The notes beneath the pieces are model-generated. The model was not told where the DNA came from and did not search any database. It was given only the letters and a program-made list of their open reading frames with translations. Shown piece after piece: positions 16,268 through 25,047 of a stretch of DNA of 64,000 nt (position 1 is the first letter of the stretch; each line of letters starts with the position of its first letter). Position numbers and translations under genes: made by a program. This stretch comes from an uncultured Prevotellaceae bacterium. GTDB taxonomy: Bacteria; Bacteroidota; Bacteroidia; Bacteroidales; Bacteroidaceae. The stretch lies in assembly GCA_900315075.1 (NCBI GenBank), contig OMXV01000022.1:1-64000 (forward strand). The letters run 5' to 3'.

Positions 16268-17899
16268 ATGAAAAGAACCATCATTTTCATTTTCATGTTC
16301 TCTGCGACATTCACGTTGTATTCCCAACAAAACAATCAACAATATAAAGTACCCATCAGTGAAGAACATGAACACATGATGACAGGAAAATACGAACCAA
16401 CAATGGCTTCACTGCAAAACCATCAAACTCCTGAATGGTTTCGCGACGCGAAATTTGGCATCTGGGCTCACTGGGGCCCACAATGTGTGGAAGGCAGTGG
16501 CGACTGGATGGCTCGCGGTCTCTACATCGAAGGGTCTGGGCAATATAACTACCACGTGAAAAACTATGGTCATCCCTCGGAGTTCGGTTTCAAGGACATT
16601 CTCCCTTTGTTCAAGGCAGAAAATTGGGACCCAGACAAACTGGTGGAGCGATATAAACGATGCGGCGCAAAATATTTCTTCGTGTTGGGCAATCATCATG
16701 ACAACTTTGACCTCTGGGATTCACAATACCAGCCATGGAACTCAATGAACATCGGTCCGCATCGTGATATTCTCAGCGAATGGTCCAAAGCAGCTAAGAA
16801 ACATGGTCTGCCACTTGGTATCAGTTTTCATGCCGACCATGCTTGGACATGGTATGAACCATCCCAACGCTATGACAGAGATGGTTCCAAGGCTGGAGTC
16901 TATTATGATGGACACTTGACCAAGGAGGACGGCCAAGGTCAATGGTGGGAAGGCCTCGACCCTCAGCAACTCTATGCTCAAAATCATCCTATGAGTGAGC
17001 GTTCGTGGAGCAATTCACAGATTCACCGCCAATGGGACTGGACCAACGGTGCTGCCCTACCCTCCCAGGAATTTGTAACAAATTTCTACGATCGCACACT
17101 CGATGCCATCAACCGCTATGAACCCGACCTCATCTATTTTGATGTCACGGTACTGCCATTCTACCATATCAGTGACTGCGGTCTTCGCATTGCCACCCAC
17201 CTCTACAACAAAAATCCTCGGGCGGTGGTTTTTGGCAAGATACTGAACGAAGAGCAACGCAAGGCTCTGACATGGGATGTAGAGCGCGGCGCGCCCAACC
17301 AAATCATCTCCGAGCCTTGGCAGACTTGCAACTGCATTGGCGACTGGCACTACAACACATCCATCTATGAGCGTGGTTCATACAAGGATGCAGGCACCAT
17401 TGTCAGACAACTTGTAGATATCGTGTCGAAAAACGGCAATCTATTACTCAACATCCCCCTTCGTGGCGATGGTACATACGACGAAAAGGAAGACCAGATT
17501 CTCACCGACCTCGAAGCATGGATGACACAGAACGGGGAGAGTATCTTTGGCACACGACCGTGGGTGATTTTCGGCGAGGGACCAGTAGCGGAAAAAAGTA
17601 TAGCCATTAATGCGCAAGGCTTCAACGACGGTCAGTATAGCAAAATGGACTATCGCGACATCCGCTTCAACCAAACCTCGAAGTATCTCTACGTCACAGC
17701 CATGGGTTGGCCAGAAGACAATCATCTGCTCATCAAGTCACTCTCCAAAGGCAACCCATATCTGAGACACAACATCAACAACGTCCGGCTATTGGGTTAT
17801 GGCAAGGTAAAAACCCGTCAAACGGAGGTAGGACTGCTAATAGAACTACCTTCACAACCCACTAATGCCATCGCGCCAGTACTAAAAATCACAAAATAA
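16268..17899 (+). CDS. Secreted alpha-L-fucosidase, glycoside hydrolase family 29
   Basis: The start at 16268 (KRTIIFIFMFSATFTLYSQQ) gives a clean signal peptide; an upstream in-frame ATG at 16220 would place 16 extra residues in front and overlap carbonic anhydrase. The 543-residue product has the GH29 hallmarks: EWFRDAKFGIWAHWGPQ near the N-terminus, GAKYFFVLGNHHDNFDLW in the barrel, and PDLIYFDVTVL, where the family's catalytic Asp nucleophile sits. A C-terminal beta-sandwich follows (IFGTRPWVIFGEGP). These enzymes release terminal fucose from glycans in the periplasm or outside. Substrate linkage cannot be read here. No dedicated transporter or regulator is next to it. Confidence 0.9.
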   Translation: MKRTIIFIFMFSATFTLYSQQNNQQYKVPISEEHEHMMTGKYEPTMASLQNHQTPEWFRDAKFGIWAHWGPQCVEGSGDWMARGLYIEGSGQYNYHVKNYGHPSEFGFKDILPLFKAENWDPDKLVERYKRCGAKYFFVLGNHHDNFDLWDSQYQPWNSMNIGPHRDILSEWSKAAKKHGLPLGISFHADHAWTWYEPSQRYDRDGSKAGVYYDGHLTKEDGQGQWWEGLDPQQLYAQNHPMSERSWSNSQIHRQWDWTNGAALPSQEFVTNFYDRTLDAINRYEPDLIYFDVTVLPFYHISDCGLRIATHLYNKNPRAVVFGKILNEEQRKALTWDVERGAPNQIISEPWQTCNCIGDWHYNTSIYERGSYKDAGTIVRQLVDIVSKNGNLLLNIPLRGDGTYDEKEDQILTDLEAWMTQNGESIFGTRPWVIFGEGPVAEKSIAINAQGFNDGQYSKMDYRDIRFNQTSKYLYVTAMGWPEDNHLLIKSLSKGNPYLRHNINNVRLLGYGKVKTRQTEVGLLIELPSQPTNAIAPVLKITK

Positions 17900-17932
17900 A
17901 AGGTTTTTGAAGTTTCTTAAGTCTTCTACTTC

Positions 17933-18241
17933 TTAGGCTACACAGTCCATCACATAGGCGATAGCACAGCAAATGATAGCAACAGGGAAAAGTCCTGCTC
18001 CGCGCCACGCTGCAATAAGACCGACCACCAAAGCTGCTATTCCTGAAATTGGTGACAGCGTGGTTTCAACAATAGCGGGAAAGGTCATCACTGCCAACGT
18101 AACATAAGGAACATAATAAAGAAAACTACGCAGGAACACATTCCGTATTCTACCCTTTATAAACGTCATTGGCAGAATACGAATAAGGTTGGTAGTAACT
18201 ATGGCCAACAAAATACAAATGATTATCTCACGCGTCTCCAT
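17933..18241 (-). CDS. azlD: AzlD-family branched-chain amino acid exporter subunit
   Basis: This 102-residue membrane protein has four hydrophobic segments, a size and composition typical of the small AzlD partner. Conserved features include IRILPMTFIKG near residue 20 and the Pro/Thr-rich second helix (YYVPYVTLAVMTFP). Its start overlaps the azlC stop by 14 bp, and AzlCD pairs form a two-component inner-membrane exporter for branched-chain amino acids or their analogues. The gene is convergent with the GH29 fucosidase. Confidence 0.85.
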   Translation of the reverse strand: METREIIICILLAIVTTNLIRILPMTFIKGRIRNVFLRSFLYYVPYVTLAVMTFPAIVETTLSPISGIAALVVGLIAAWRGAGLFPVAIICCAIAYVMDCVA

Positions 18242-18986
18242 CGTTGATATCTTTTACGGGTTTGAGCCATGCGGCAACTGCTGATATAAGGATTGTCAAT
18301 ACGATAGTGCGGATGCCTGTACTCCATTCGCTGACAAAAGGAGCTATGGCACACAGTCCACTCAAAACAAAACTAACTGCCACAGAATAAAGCACATTGT
18401 GGTCGGCACGAGACGGTGGCATGATAATAGCAATAAACATACCATATAGAGCTACGCTCAATGCCGAAACAATGGCATAAGGTAACAGACCACCGGCTAT
18501 GATGCCTACTGCGCAGCCAGATGCCCAACAAAGGGTGGAAATCAGGGCGGCTGAATAGGTGTAGGCTGGTGGTGTGTAGCCTTTGTGGTTGACAGAAATG
18601 CCAAACACCTCGTCGGTGACGCAGCATGCCATCAGCATACGATGATACCAAGGTGTGCCAGGGGCAATCTTCTGCGAGAGCGCAGCACTCATCAGCATAT
18701 AGCGCAAGTTAGCCACCAGACTCATTGCTACCACTTCTATATAGGCTGCATTGATAGCCACGAGCGTATAGACACCATACTCACCTGCAGAGGCACGAGT
18801 GAAGAAACTGCTCACAAAACCGAGTGGTGCTGTCAACCCAGCCTTCTTGGCTATGATTCCTAACGAGAATGCTACAGCAAAATAGCCCAGCGCAATAGGA
18901 ATACCATCACGCAAACCACTGACAACCTCACTTTTCACGTTTTTTGTTGTCGTCTTTTCCACATTTTTCTCTATGCCGTCTGTCAT
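18228..18986 (-). CDS. azlC: AzlC-family amino acid permease subunit
   Basis: This 252-residue inner-membrane protein has a hydrophilic, basic N-terminus (about 25 residues) followed by the AzlC signature GIPIALGYFAVAFSLGIIAK. The second conserved block is MSLVANLRYMLMSAALSQ near residue 90. Another is CCVTDEVFGI near residue 125. AzlC and AzlD together export branched-chain amino acids; resistance to leucine analogues is the classic phenotype. A full promoter lies at 19006-19036, so the leader is about 15 bases. Confidence 0.9.
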   Translation of the reverse strand: MTDGIEKNVEKTTTKNVKSEVVSGLRDGIPIALGYFAVAFSLGIIAKKAGLTAPLGFVSSFFTRASAGEYGVYTLVAINAAYIEVVAMSLVANLRYMLMSAALSQKIAPGTPWYHRMLMACCVTDEVFGISVNHKGYTPPAYTYSAALISTLCWASGCAVGIIAGGLLPYAIVSALSVALYGMFIAIIMPPSRADHNVLYSVAVSFVLSGLCAIAPFVSEWSTGIRTIVLTILISAVAAWLKPVKDINDGDA

Positions 18987-19005
18987 CTTTACGTCAAAAC
19001 GGGCA

Positions 19006-19036
19006 CAAAGGTAATTGAAAAAAATGGCCTGACAAA
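19006..19036 (-). promoter_or_regulatory. Promoter of azlCD
   Basis: On the minus strand TTTG (19033-19036), 19 bp, TACCTTTG (19006-19013): an exact consensus match 20 bp upstream of azlC. Confidence 0.75.
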
Positions 19037-19151
19037 AAAACAGGTCGAAGATGTTGTTTATAGAGAATCATTTTATTCAAGTTTCGCAAGTGCATTTATA
19101 ATCAGACAACAATCGCAGGCGTGCACTTGGCATCGCTGATGTTTGAATAGA

Positions 19152-19170
19152 ACGTCAGCAAAACTGACGT
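19152..19170. repeat. Hairpin beside the RAYT gene (first)
   Basis: ACGTCAG, loop CAAAA, CTGACGT: a perfect 7-bp stem 62 bases beyond the stop of the HUH transposase-like gene. Short hairpins beside such genes are the usual REP-type substrate. Confidence 0.5.
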
Positions 19171-19197
19171 GAACCGTAACTTCCCCCACTACTGTCC

Positions 19198-19216
19198 CAA
19201 GCGGTTTAGCCGCTTG
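19198..19216. repeat. Hairpin beside the RAYT gene (second)
   Basis: CAAGCGG, loop TTTAG, CCGCTTG: a perfect 7-bp stem immediately after the stop codon of the RAYT gene at 19232. It could also act in transcription termination, but there is no T-run on the minus strand side. Confidence 0.5.
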
Positions 19217-19231
19217 AAAAGCATGTCATTT

Positions 19232-20212
19232 CTATCCATTATCAACAATCCTTTCCGCCATCGCATTTAGGTGGAGGCATTGTTCTCTCGTAATCACCCG
19301 TCTCTCGTTATGAAAATCCCAAGGGCTTATCTGCAACAGCACCCCCTTGGCACAAGCATCAAAAGCCTCACCTGAGGGTTTGTACAATTTCGGGAAGCCA
19401 TTCTCCCTAAGCAGGATGATGTTGTATCCTCGGTTCATCGCTTCCCGCAGCACCTTCTTTTCCTTTGGCGAAACGGCAGCACTGACAAGCACCCCACCGC
19501 GTTCGCCACATGACAGCCATTCCTCTCTCAGCCGTGCATTTTCTTCATCCGTGTAGCGCCTGTGAACAATGACAGCAACCTTGTCGGGAATGTTCAGCAG
19601 GAATCTATTACCTACTACCTGACATTGCTCACCTGCCACCTCCATCCCTGTTAGTACGGAGAACAGTTCAGGGTTCTGACGTTTCATCATCAATCGGCGA
19701 GGATTATCATCAAGATAGTGTTTCCAATTGTCCAACTGCCCTTCGTGCATGAGAATCTTGTCGCAATAGCCTTTCTCAAATAAGCCTTGCCTGGGTGGTT
19801 TGTTCATATTGAACAATTTCCAATATACATTGTTGCATCCCGATTTGAATCCGGCCACTACTTTCCCCAGATGCTCATTCTCCTCCATGTTCTCTTTGAT
19901 CCTCACAATAATGTGCAAGTGGTCTGGCATAATGCACAGTTTCCATACCTCCACCAAAGGGTAAAATAGATTTATCTTCTTCTGCTCTTCCTGAACAATC
20001 GCTTTTCCGAGGGCAGAGAGTTCCACATAAGGCATCACCTCGCCCTCCAGACATCCCCTCAACGTGCCCAATATCGCCATGCGTTCCCTCACCACAAGGG
20101 TCAGCATATATGTTCCCTTGCGGCTATAGTCGTGCCAAGGGGTGCGCCTCTTCATTGAGTGCTGTATCTCGCGCACCTCCATGCCTGCAGTTATGGCTTC
20201 TTCCCGAGTCAT
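19232..20212 (-). CDS. HUH-type transposase-like protein (RAYT-like) with a C-terminal extension
   Basis: The start at 20212 (MTREEAITAG) is chosen because a TAnnTTTG promoter element lies just upstream at 20228-20235, inside the longer frame. Residues 95-102 read MPDHLHII, the H-x-H metal-binding motif of Y1/HUH nucleases (H98, H100). Downstream, LDNWKHYLDDNPRRL around 160-173 fits the helix carrying the catalytic Tyr (probably Y166) in the usual Y-x3-N-P context. Such REP-associated tyrosine transposases nick hairpin DNA. The protein is 326 residues, about twice the length of a minimal RAYT. The C-terminal 150 residues form an extra domain (NIPDKVAVIVHRRYTDEEN, ERGGVLVSAAVSP, RGYNIILLRENG) with alternating strands and helices, which I cannot name. 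Two perfect hairpins lie just past its stop. Confidence 0.8.
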   Translation of the reverse strand: MTREEAITAGMEVREIQHSMKRRTPWHDYSRKGTYMLTLVVRERMAILGTLRGCLEGEVMPYVELSALGKAIVQEEQKKINLFYPLVEVWKLCIMPDHLHIIVRIKENMEENEHLGKVVAGFKSGCNNVYWKLFNMNKPPRQGLFEKGYCDKILMHEGQLDNWKHYLDDNPRRLMMKRQNPELFSVLTGMEVAGEQCQVVGNRFLLNIPDKVAVIVHRRYTDEENARLREEWLSCGERGGVLVSAAVSPKEKKVLREAMNRGYNIILLRENGFPKLYKPSGEAFDACAKGVLLQISPWDFHNERRVITREQCLHLNAMAERIVDNG

Positions 20213-20227
20213 AGTATATTTTCGGCT

Positions 20228-20235
20228 CAAAGGTA
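20228..20235 (-). promoter_or_regulatory. -7 element for the RAYT gene
   Basis: TACCTTTG on the minus strand, 15 bp ahead of the start at 20212. The bases from here to the next promoter (20236-20583) are AT-rich with no other feature I can support. Confidence 0.45.
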
Positions 20236-20583
20236 CGAAAAAAAATGAATCAGCATTGATTTTAATCAAAATTATATAGAAATACTCCAACTTATTTGAA
20301 AAAAAGCATTTTTGTAAGTTTGGTATTGTTTTCTCTATACCAATGTTGACAATCCCGATAAATTCAGGGTCACCATTTTCAAATGATTAAAACGAAATGA
20401 ATATTATAAAGATTTATTTCACTTCATTTTGTTTCACTTTATATGTTTGTTAGGAAAATGGCTGACTAAGAGTAAAAGAAAACCTTGCAAATCCTTGCTT
20501 TAACGAGATTTAAGAAGGATAAGCATAATCATAAAAAACAATCATAGTAGCGGCTCTACATACCAATTTCACTATTTTTAGGT

Positions 20584-20615
20584 ATTGTTCACTTTTGAAA
20601 AACGGAGTAATTTTG
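20584..20615 (+). promoter_or_regulatory. Promoter of the porin-imelysin-DUF1111-CcsA operon
   Basis: ATTG (20584-20587, one mismatch to TTTG), 20 bp, then TAATTTTG (20608-20615). It lies 45 bp ahead of the ATG at 20661 and excludes the longer frame from 20595 as the real start. Confidence 0.6.
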
Positions 20616-20660
20616 CATCCGTTATCAAGAAGATTTTTAACACATTATTATATATTTTAT

Positions 20661-22055
20661 ATGAAACCTGTATTACTTATTGCCTTACTTGCACTATCAT
20701 CATGTTTTGCAATGGCACAGGGAACAGAAAACAATAGCGTAGATGCCGTAACGGGAGCCACACGCCAAATCAAAAAGACAGAGCAATCGACAGACAGTTT
20801 ATCGCGCCTATACATAGGTGGTTATGGCGAGGCCGTCATGACCCGCAATTTCTTCAGTCAGAGTTTCAATCGCTACAAAAAGCCAGAAAACTATGCTAAT
20901 GACAAGAGTCATGGCCGTTTTGACCTCCCCCATGTGTGTTTAAATATTGGTTATGATTTCGGCAAAGGCTGGACAATGGGGGCAGAAGTAGAATTTGAAC
21001 ATGGCGGTAATGGAACCGCTGTCGAAATAGAAGCAGAAGAGGCTGGAGAGTACGAAGCCGAGGTTGAAAAAGGCGGCGAAGTAAATATCGAGCAGTTCTG
21101 GATCAATAAGGAATTTTTGAAAGGAAAATTCAATGTAAAAGCTGGTGAGATTATCATACCTGTTGGCTACTCTAATGCCTATCACGAACCTAATCAGTTT
21201 TTTACAGTATATCGCCCAGAGGGCGAAGCGACAATCATGCCTAACACATGGCATCAGGTAGGTCTCTCGCTCTGGGGAAAATTGAAAAACTGGCGCTACG
21301 AGGTACAATTGCTCTCTGGCTTGAATTCAGAAAGTTTTACTGCTGAGAATTTCGTTCACTATGGTGCCACCAGCCCATACGAGTTCAAGGTGGCCAACAA
21401 CTACGCAGGAGCCATGCGCATCGATAATTATTCCATCAAAGGCTTGCGCATCGGATTGAGCGGCTATTATGGCTATTCCTTCCGTAACACCTTACGTACT
21501 CCTGGTAGCAAATATGATGATGTGACAGGAGCATTGGGCATCATAGCCCTCGACTTAACACTCAACCGTTGGAACTGGATTGTGCGTGGCAATATAGATT
21601 ACGCTCATTTTAGTGATGCCGATGAGATTTCTGCCTACAACCAAGCCAACTGGACGCATCATAAATACCAAGACGGCAATCCTCACCACTACTCCAATAT
21701 CGGCAGTAATGCAGTGGCGTATGCCATCGAAGCTGGCTACAATCTCTTCTCGCAGATGACAAAATTGCAGCAGAAGAATGAGAAACTATTCGTCTTTGGC
21801 CGCTTTGAACACTACAACACCATGGCTTCAGGCACCTACAAGTCGATGTATGAATACACCAAGAAATACCGTTGTGCCTTGGGCTTAAACTATGTTCCCG
21901 TGAAGCAAATCACAATCAAAGGCGAATATTCCTATCGCTTTTTTGAGAAACCCAACAACAACGGTCTCACTTCCGACAGTCCTCTTTACAAGCAACCCTA
22001 CAATAATGAACCAAGTGTGAGTCTGGGTATCACCTATTGTGGAAGACTATTATAA
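20661..22055 (+). CDS. Outer-membrane porin
   Basis: The 464-residue product starts with a signal peptide (KPVLLIALLALSSCFAMAQ). It then shows alternating aromatic strands typical of 14-16 stranded porins, beginning LYIGGYGEAVMTRNFF and continuing with FDLPHVCLNIGYDFG. The last residues (SVSLGITYCGRLL) form an amphipathic strand but do not end in the classical aromatic residue. An acidic, Glu-rich stretch around residues 118-135 (AEEAGEYEAEVEKG) would lie in an external loop and could attract cations. It resembles the outer-membrane porins found with iron-related genes in Bacteroidetes. It opens a four-gene operon with imelysin, a di-haem protein and CcsA, with gaps of 50, 26 and 9 bp. Iron or another metal cation is the likely cargo, by inference. 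Confidence 0.8.
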   Translation: MKPVLLIALLALSSCFAMAQGTENNSVDAVTGATRQIKKTEQSTDSLSRLYIGGYGEAVMTRNFFSQSFNRYKKPENYANDKSHGRFDLPHVCLNIGYDFGKGWTMGAEVEFEHGGNGTAVEIEAEEAGEYEAEVEKGGEVNIEQFWINKEFLKGKFNVKAGEIIIPVGYSNAYHEPNQFFTVYRPEGEATIMPNTWHQVGLSLWGKLKNWRYEVQLLSGLNSESFTAENFVHYGATSPYEFKVANNYAGAMRIDNYSIKGLRIGLSGYYGYSFRNTLRTPGSKYDDVTGALGIIALDLTLNRWNWIVRGNIDYAHFSDADEISAYNQANWTHHKYQDGNPHHYSNIGSNAVAYAIEAGYNLFSQMTKLQQKNEKLFVFGRFEHYNTMASGTYKSMYEYTKKYRCALGLNYVPVKQITIKGEYSYRFFEKPNNNGLTSDSPLYKQPYNNEPSVSLGITYCGRLL

Positions 22056-22105
22056 AAATGAAAAAACAGATAGATTTTATTATAACAACAAAAACAACAT
22101 AGACA

Positions 22106-23302
22106 ATGAAAAAAAGGAATTTATTGATGATGGCAGCTATTGCCGCCCTACTCTTTACAGGTTTTACCTCATGTTCTGACGATGACGATGCCAACACAAC
22201 CACTGTGACAGGTTCACAGGCAGCCCTCGACCAAGCATGTGCAGACTGGAAGACCGCACGTGCCAACTGGGAGAATACCGAGGCTTTTCTCTTCGGTGCT
22301 GCAGATGTCTATTCCATCGACCCACACACCGACACATGGCCAGTTGCCGCCAACGACTTAGCTCAGGTACTGCGCGACGAGAAGGCCATGTCGAATCTCG
22401 ACAACTTCATCAAGACTGCCAACTCCGGCATCTTGGGTTACCACGGTCTTGAATATGTTCTCTTCCGTCAGGGACAACCTCGTCAAATCAGTCAGATTAC
22501 CAATCTGGAGTATAATTACATCTGTGCAGTAGCCAAGGACCTATACAATGCCACTGCCACTTTAGAGGCAGCCTGGGACTCACGCGAGAGCAATGCCGAA
22601 CGCCACAAGATTGCCATCGACTATGTAGCCACCCATAATGCTATCAATGACGATGGCGATGCCGAAGGCTCGTTAGGCACCTTCACAAACTTCGGGAAAG
22701 CTTTCAAGAACCCAGGTACAGGCGATTGGGAAACAGCCCTCGACGCAACCCTTGAAATTATCTCAGGTTGTCAGGACATTATCGGCGAGGTTGGAGACTC
22801 AAAGATTGGCCTACCTTATACAGGCAACGATATCACCTATATCGAGTCACCCTATGCCTACAACTCCATCACCGACTTCTACGACAACATCGTCAGTTGC
22901 AAGAACGCCCTCTATGGCCAAGTGAATGCCACGACTCCCACAAAACAGTCGTTGATTTTCTTCTGCCAAAACGCCGGCAATGCTACACTGGCCAATCAGG
23001 CCAACATGGTGATAACTAAACTCGATGCAGCATTGGTCACTATCAAGGCCATGAAATATCCGTTTGCCCTCTATTATTCCGATGCTTCCTGCAAGAAGGC
23101 AATCGACGCATTAGGTGAACTGGATGAAGCACTCGGAGCAATGGCAGAAACGCTGAAGGGTTACGCCGGGAACGACACTGTGGAAAAGCAGTGCCAAACC
23201 ATCAACGAGAATTATGTTGACAATGTAGTAGTAGCCACCTACCGCACCTTGGCAGACAATGCCCAAAAACTATACCAGTCTATAGTAAAAATTAAGAACT
23301 AA
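22106..23302 (+). CDS. Imelysin-family lipoprotein
   Basis: This 398-residue lipoprotein (signal peptide ending in the lipobox FTSC, followed by an acidic tether SDDDDAN) belongs to the imelysin/IrpA family. Its signature G-x-H-x-x-E is visible as LGYHGLEYVLF near residue 113. The protein is otherwise helical, as expected for the two four-helix bundles of the family. Imelysins are periplasmic or surface proteins of iron uptake systems, related to EfeO. It lies between a porin and a di-haem DUF1111 protein in one operon. That arrangement recalls EfeUOB-type or IrpA-cytochrome uptake modules, with the di-haem protein in place of EfeB. Confidence in the family is high; the metal is inferred. Confidence 0.9.
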   Translation: MKKRNLLMMAAIAALLFTGFTSCSDDDDANTTTVTGSQAALDQACADWKTARANWENTEAFLFGAADVYSIDPHTDTWPVAANDLAQVLRDEKAMSNLDNFIKTANSGILGYHGLEYVLFRQGQPRQISQITNLEYNYICAVAKDLYNATATLEAAWDSRESNAERHKIAIDYVATHNAINDDGDAEGSLGTFTNFGKAFKNPGTGDWETALDATLEIISGCQDIIGEVGDSKIGLPYTGNDITYIESPYAYNSITDFYDNIVSCKNALYGQVNATTPTKQSLIFFCQNAGNATLANQANMVITKLDAALVTIKAMKYPFALYYSDASCKKAIDALGELDEALGAMAETLKGYAGNDTVEKQCQTINENYVDNVVVATYRTLADNAQKLYQSIVKIKN

Positions 23303-23328
23303 GAACTTAAAACAAACAACCCAACACT

Positions 23329-25038
23329 ATGAACAGACTATCGATTATTGGTAGTATGCTATTAGGTAGTATCATCATTGCCGGATGTTCCGACAATGAT
23401 GATACCTCTGATATCACCTCATGGGAAATCGGTGACCCTACTGCGGCCGATTATCCAGAGGATTACTATGCCGGCGGAAGGCTTGGCACTACTACCGTGA
23501 ATACCGCCACTGCATTCGAACAACCATCGAAAGCAGTAGAAAACGCAGGGATGATGACAGCTTTCAACGAAGGTGAATATCTCTTCGAGAAAAACTACAA
23601 CACGAATACCGAAGGAGCTTTCCACGGTCTCGGACCAGTCTATGTGAGACGGGGATGCCTCTATTGTCATCCAGGATATGGCCACGGGGCACGTCAGACC
23701 GTCTATAAGGCCGACATGCACCGCAACGGCTACCTACTCGTAGTATATGACAAGACCACCAATGCCTATATTCGTTCTGTGGCTGGTATGCCACAAACTG
23801 GTGCAGTGAAACCCTTCAAGGCCCCTATCGATGAGAATAAAATCAATATAGCATGGAACAATTATACCGATGAATGGGGTAACAAATTCCCTGACGGCGA
23901 GACCTATTCACTCATCTATCCTGAAGTAACGATTCCTTTCAGTGCCTACTACGCCCCTGTGGTGGTGGCGCGTGGAGGAAAAGACGTGACACTGACCGAG
24001 GCTGAGTACAATAGCGAGATTGGTGTATTGCTCGAATCGACAATCGGCATCTATGGTACGGGAATTACCGATGCCATTCCCGACGAGGAAATTACGGCCC
24101 AGTGGAAGGCAGAGAGCGAATATTTCAACAGCATCGGCAAGACCGATGCACTCAATCCCGCACTTTGGAACCAAGCCACTAATTCCTGGAACAGTTATTA
24201 CAGCAATTCACTTCAGGGAGACGGAACGAAGTATGTGCGTCGTTATACTTATGCCCTTTCTCGAGGCCCGATTCTCGATGCCGCCGGTGCCAATGCAATT
24301 TGGAATATCACCAACGTCACCCGTTCTGATCGACGTTATCACTACCTCGACCTCGCTGGCATCTACTATGCCACAAAATCGTCGCAAGACCCTGAGGTTC
24401 AAGCTGGATTCCCTGAGTATATCAACCGCATTGACCCCACGAAGTCACACCCCGAATGGCATACAGGCGATTTACAGAAAGACATCTACACCTATCTAAC
24501 CAGCAAGTCGCTCGATGCCGAGATGACAGATGCCCAGTATAAAAACCTCATGATATGGCACCGAGGTCTGGCTGTTCCAGCTGCTCGCAATACCACCACT
24601 TCCGACTTCAAGGAAGGCAAGCGCCTGTTCTCGCAGATAGGCTGTGCCAGTTGTCACCGTCCTTCATGGCAAACTGGTGAAGACCACATTCAAGACCCCA
24701 ATAAATTCTTCACTTCCGACAACGACATGCCACGCTATCCCAACCAGAAAATCTGGCCTTATACCGACTTCGTTCAACATCGTTTATGGATGAAAAACGA
24801 CATACGTACAGGTTGGTGCCGCACCACCCCATTGTGGGGTCGTGGACTTGCAGCAAAATGTGGCAGTGGCGTGGAGCGATTGCACGATTGCCGTGCTCGC
24901 AATGTCATGGAAGCCATCATGTGGCATGGCTGCAAAACTGAAGGGGGTACAAGTGATGCCTATAATTCAGTTGTACAATTCCGCAATTTAACGAAAAAGC
25001 AGCGTGACCAGATTATCTATTTTATTGAATCCATCTGA
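23329..25038 (+). CDS. Di-haem DUF1111 (thiol oxidoreductase-like) lipoprotein
   Basis: The 569-residue lipoprotein has its lipobox at IAGC (residue about 20). It contains two c-type haem-attachment motifs: CLYCH near residue 108 and CASCH near residue 437. The C-terminal block TTPLWGRGLAAKCG followed by RLHDCRARNVMEAIMWHG matches the conserved end of the DUF1111/di-haem oxidoreductase family, related to MauG and di-haem peroxidases. It should be exported and assembled with covalent haem, probably facing the periplasm. The gene after it encodes a CcsA-type cytochrome c assembly protein, consistent with the need for haem ligation. In other bacteria DUF1111 proteins are often beside imelysins. 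A role in redox-coupled iron uptake is inferred. Confidence 0.88.
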   Translation: MNRLSIIGSMLLGSIIIAGCSDNDDTSDITSWEIGDPTAADYPEDYYAGGRLGTTTVNTATAFEQPSKAVENAGMMTAFNEGEYLFEKNYNTNTEGAFHGLGPVYVRRGCLYCHPGYGHGARQTVYKADMHRNGYLLVVYDKTTNAYIRSVAGMPQTGAVKPFKAPIDENKINIAWNNYTDEWGNKFPDGETYSLIYPEVTIPFSAYYAPVVVARGGKDVTLTEAEYNSEIGVLLESTIGIYGTGITDAIPDEEITAQWKAESEYFNSIGKTDALNPALWNQATNSWNSYYSNSLQGDGTKYVRRYTYALSRGPILDAAGANAIWNITNVTRSDRRYHYLDLAGIYYATKSSQDPEVQAGFPEYINRIDPTKSHPEWHTGDLQKDIYTYLTSKSLDAEMTDAQYKNLMIWHRGLAVPAARNTTTSDFKEGKRLFSQIGCASCHRPSWQTGEDHIQDPNKFFTSDNDMPRYPNQKIWPYTDFVQHRLWMKNDIRTGWCRTTPLWGRGLAAKCGSGVERLHDCRARNVMEAIMWHGCKTEGGTSDAYNSVVQFRNLTKKQRDQIIYFIESI

Positions 25039-25047
25039 TTTATATTT

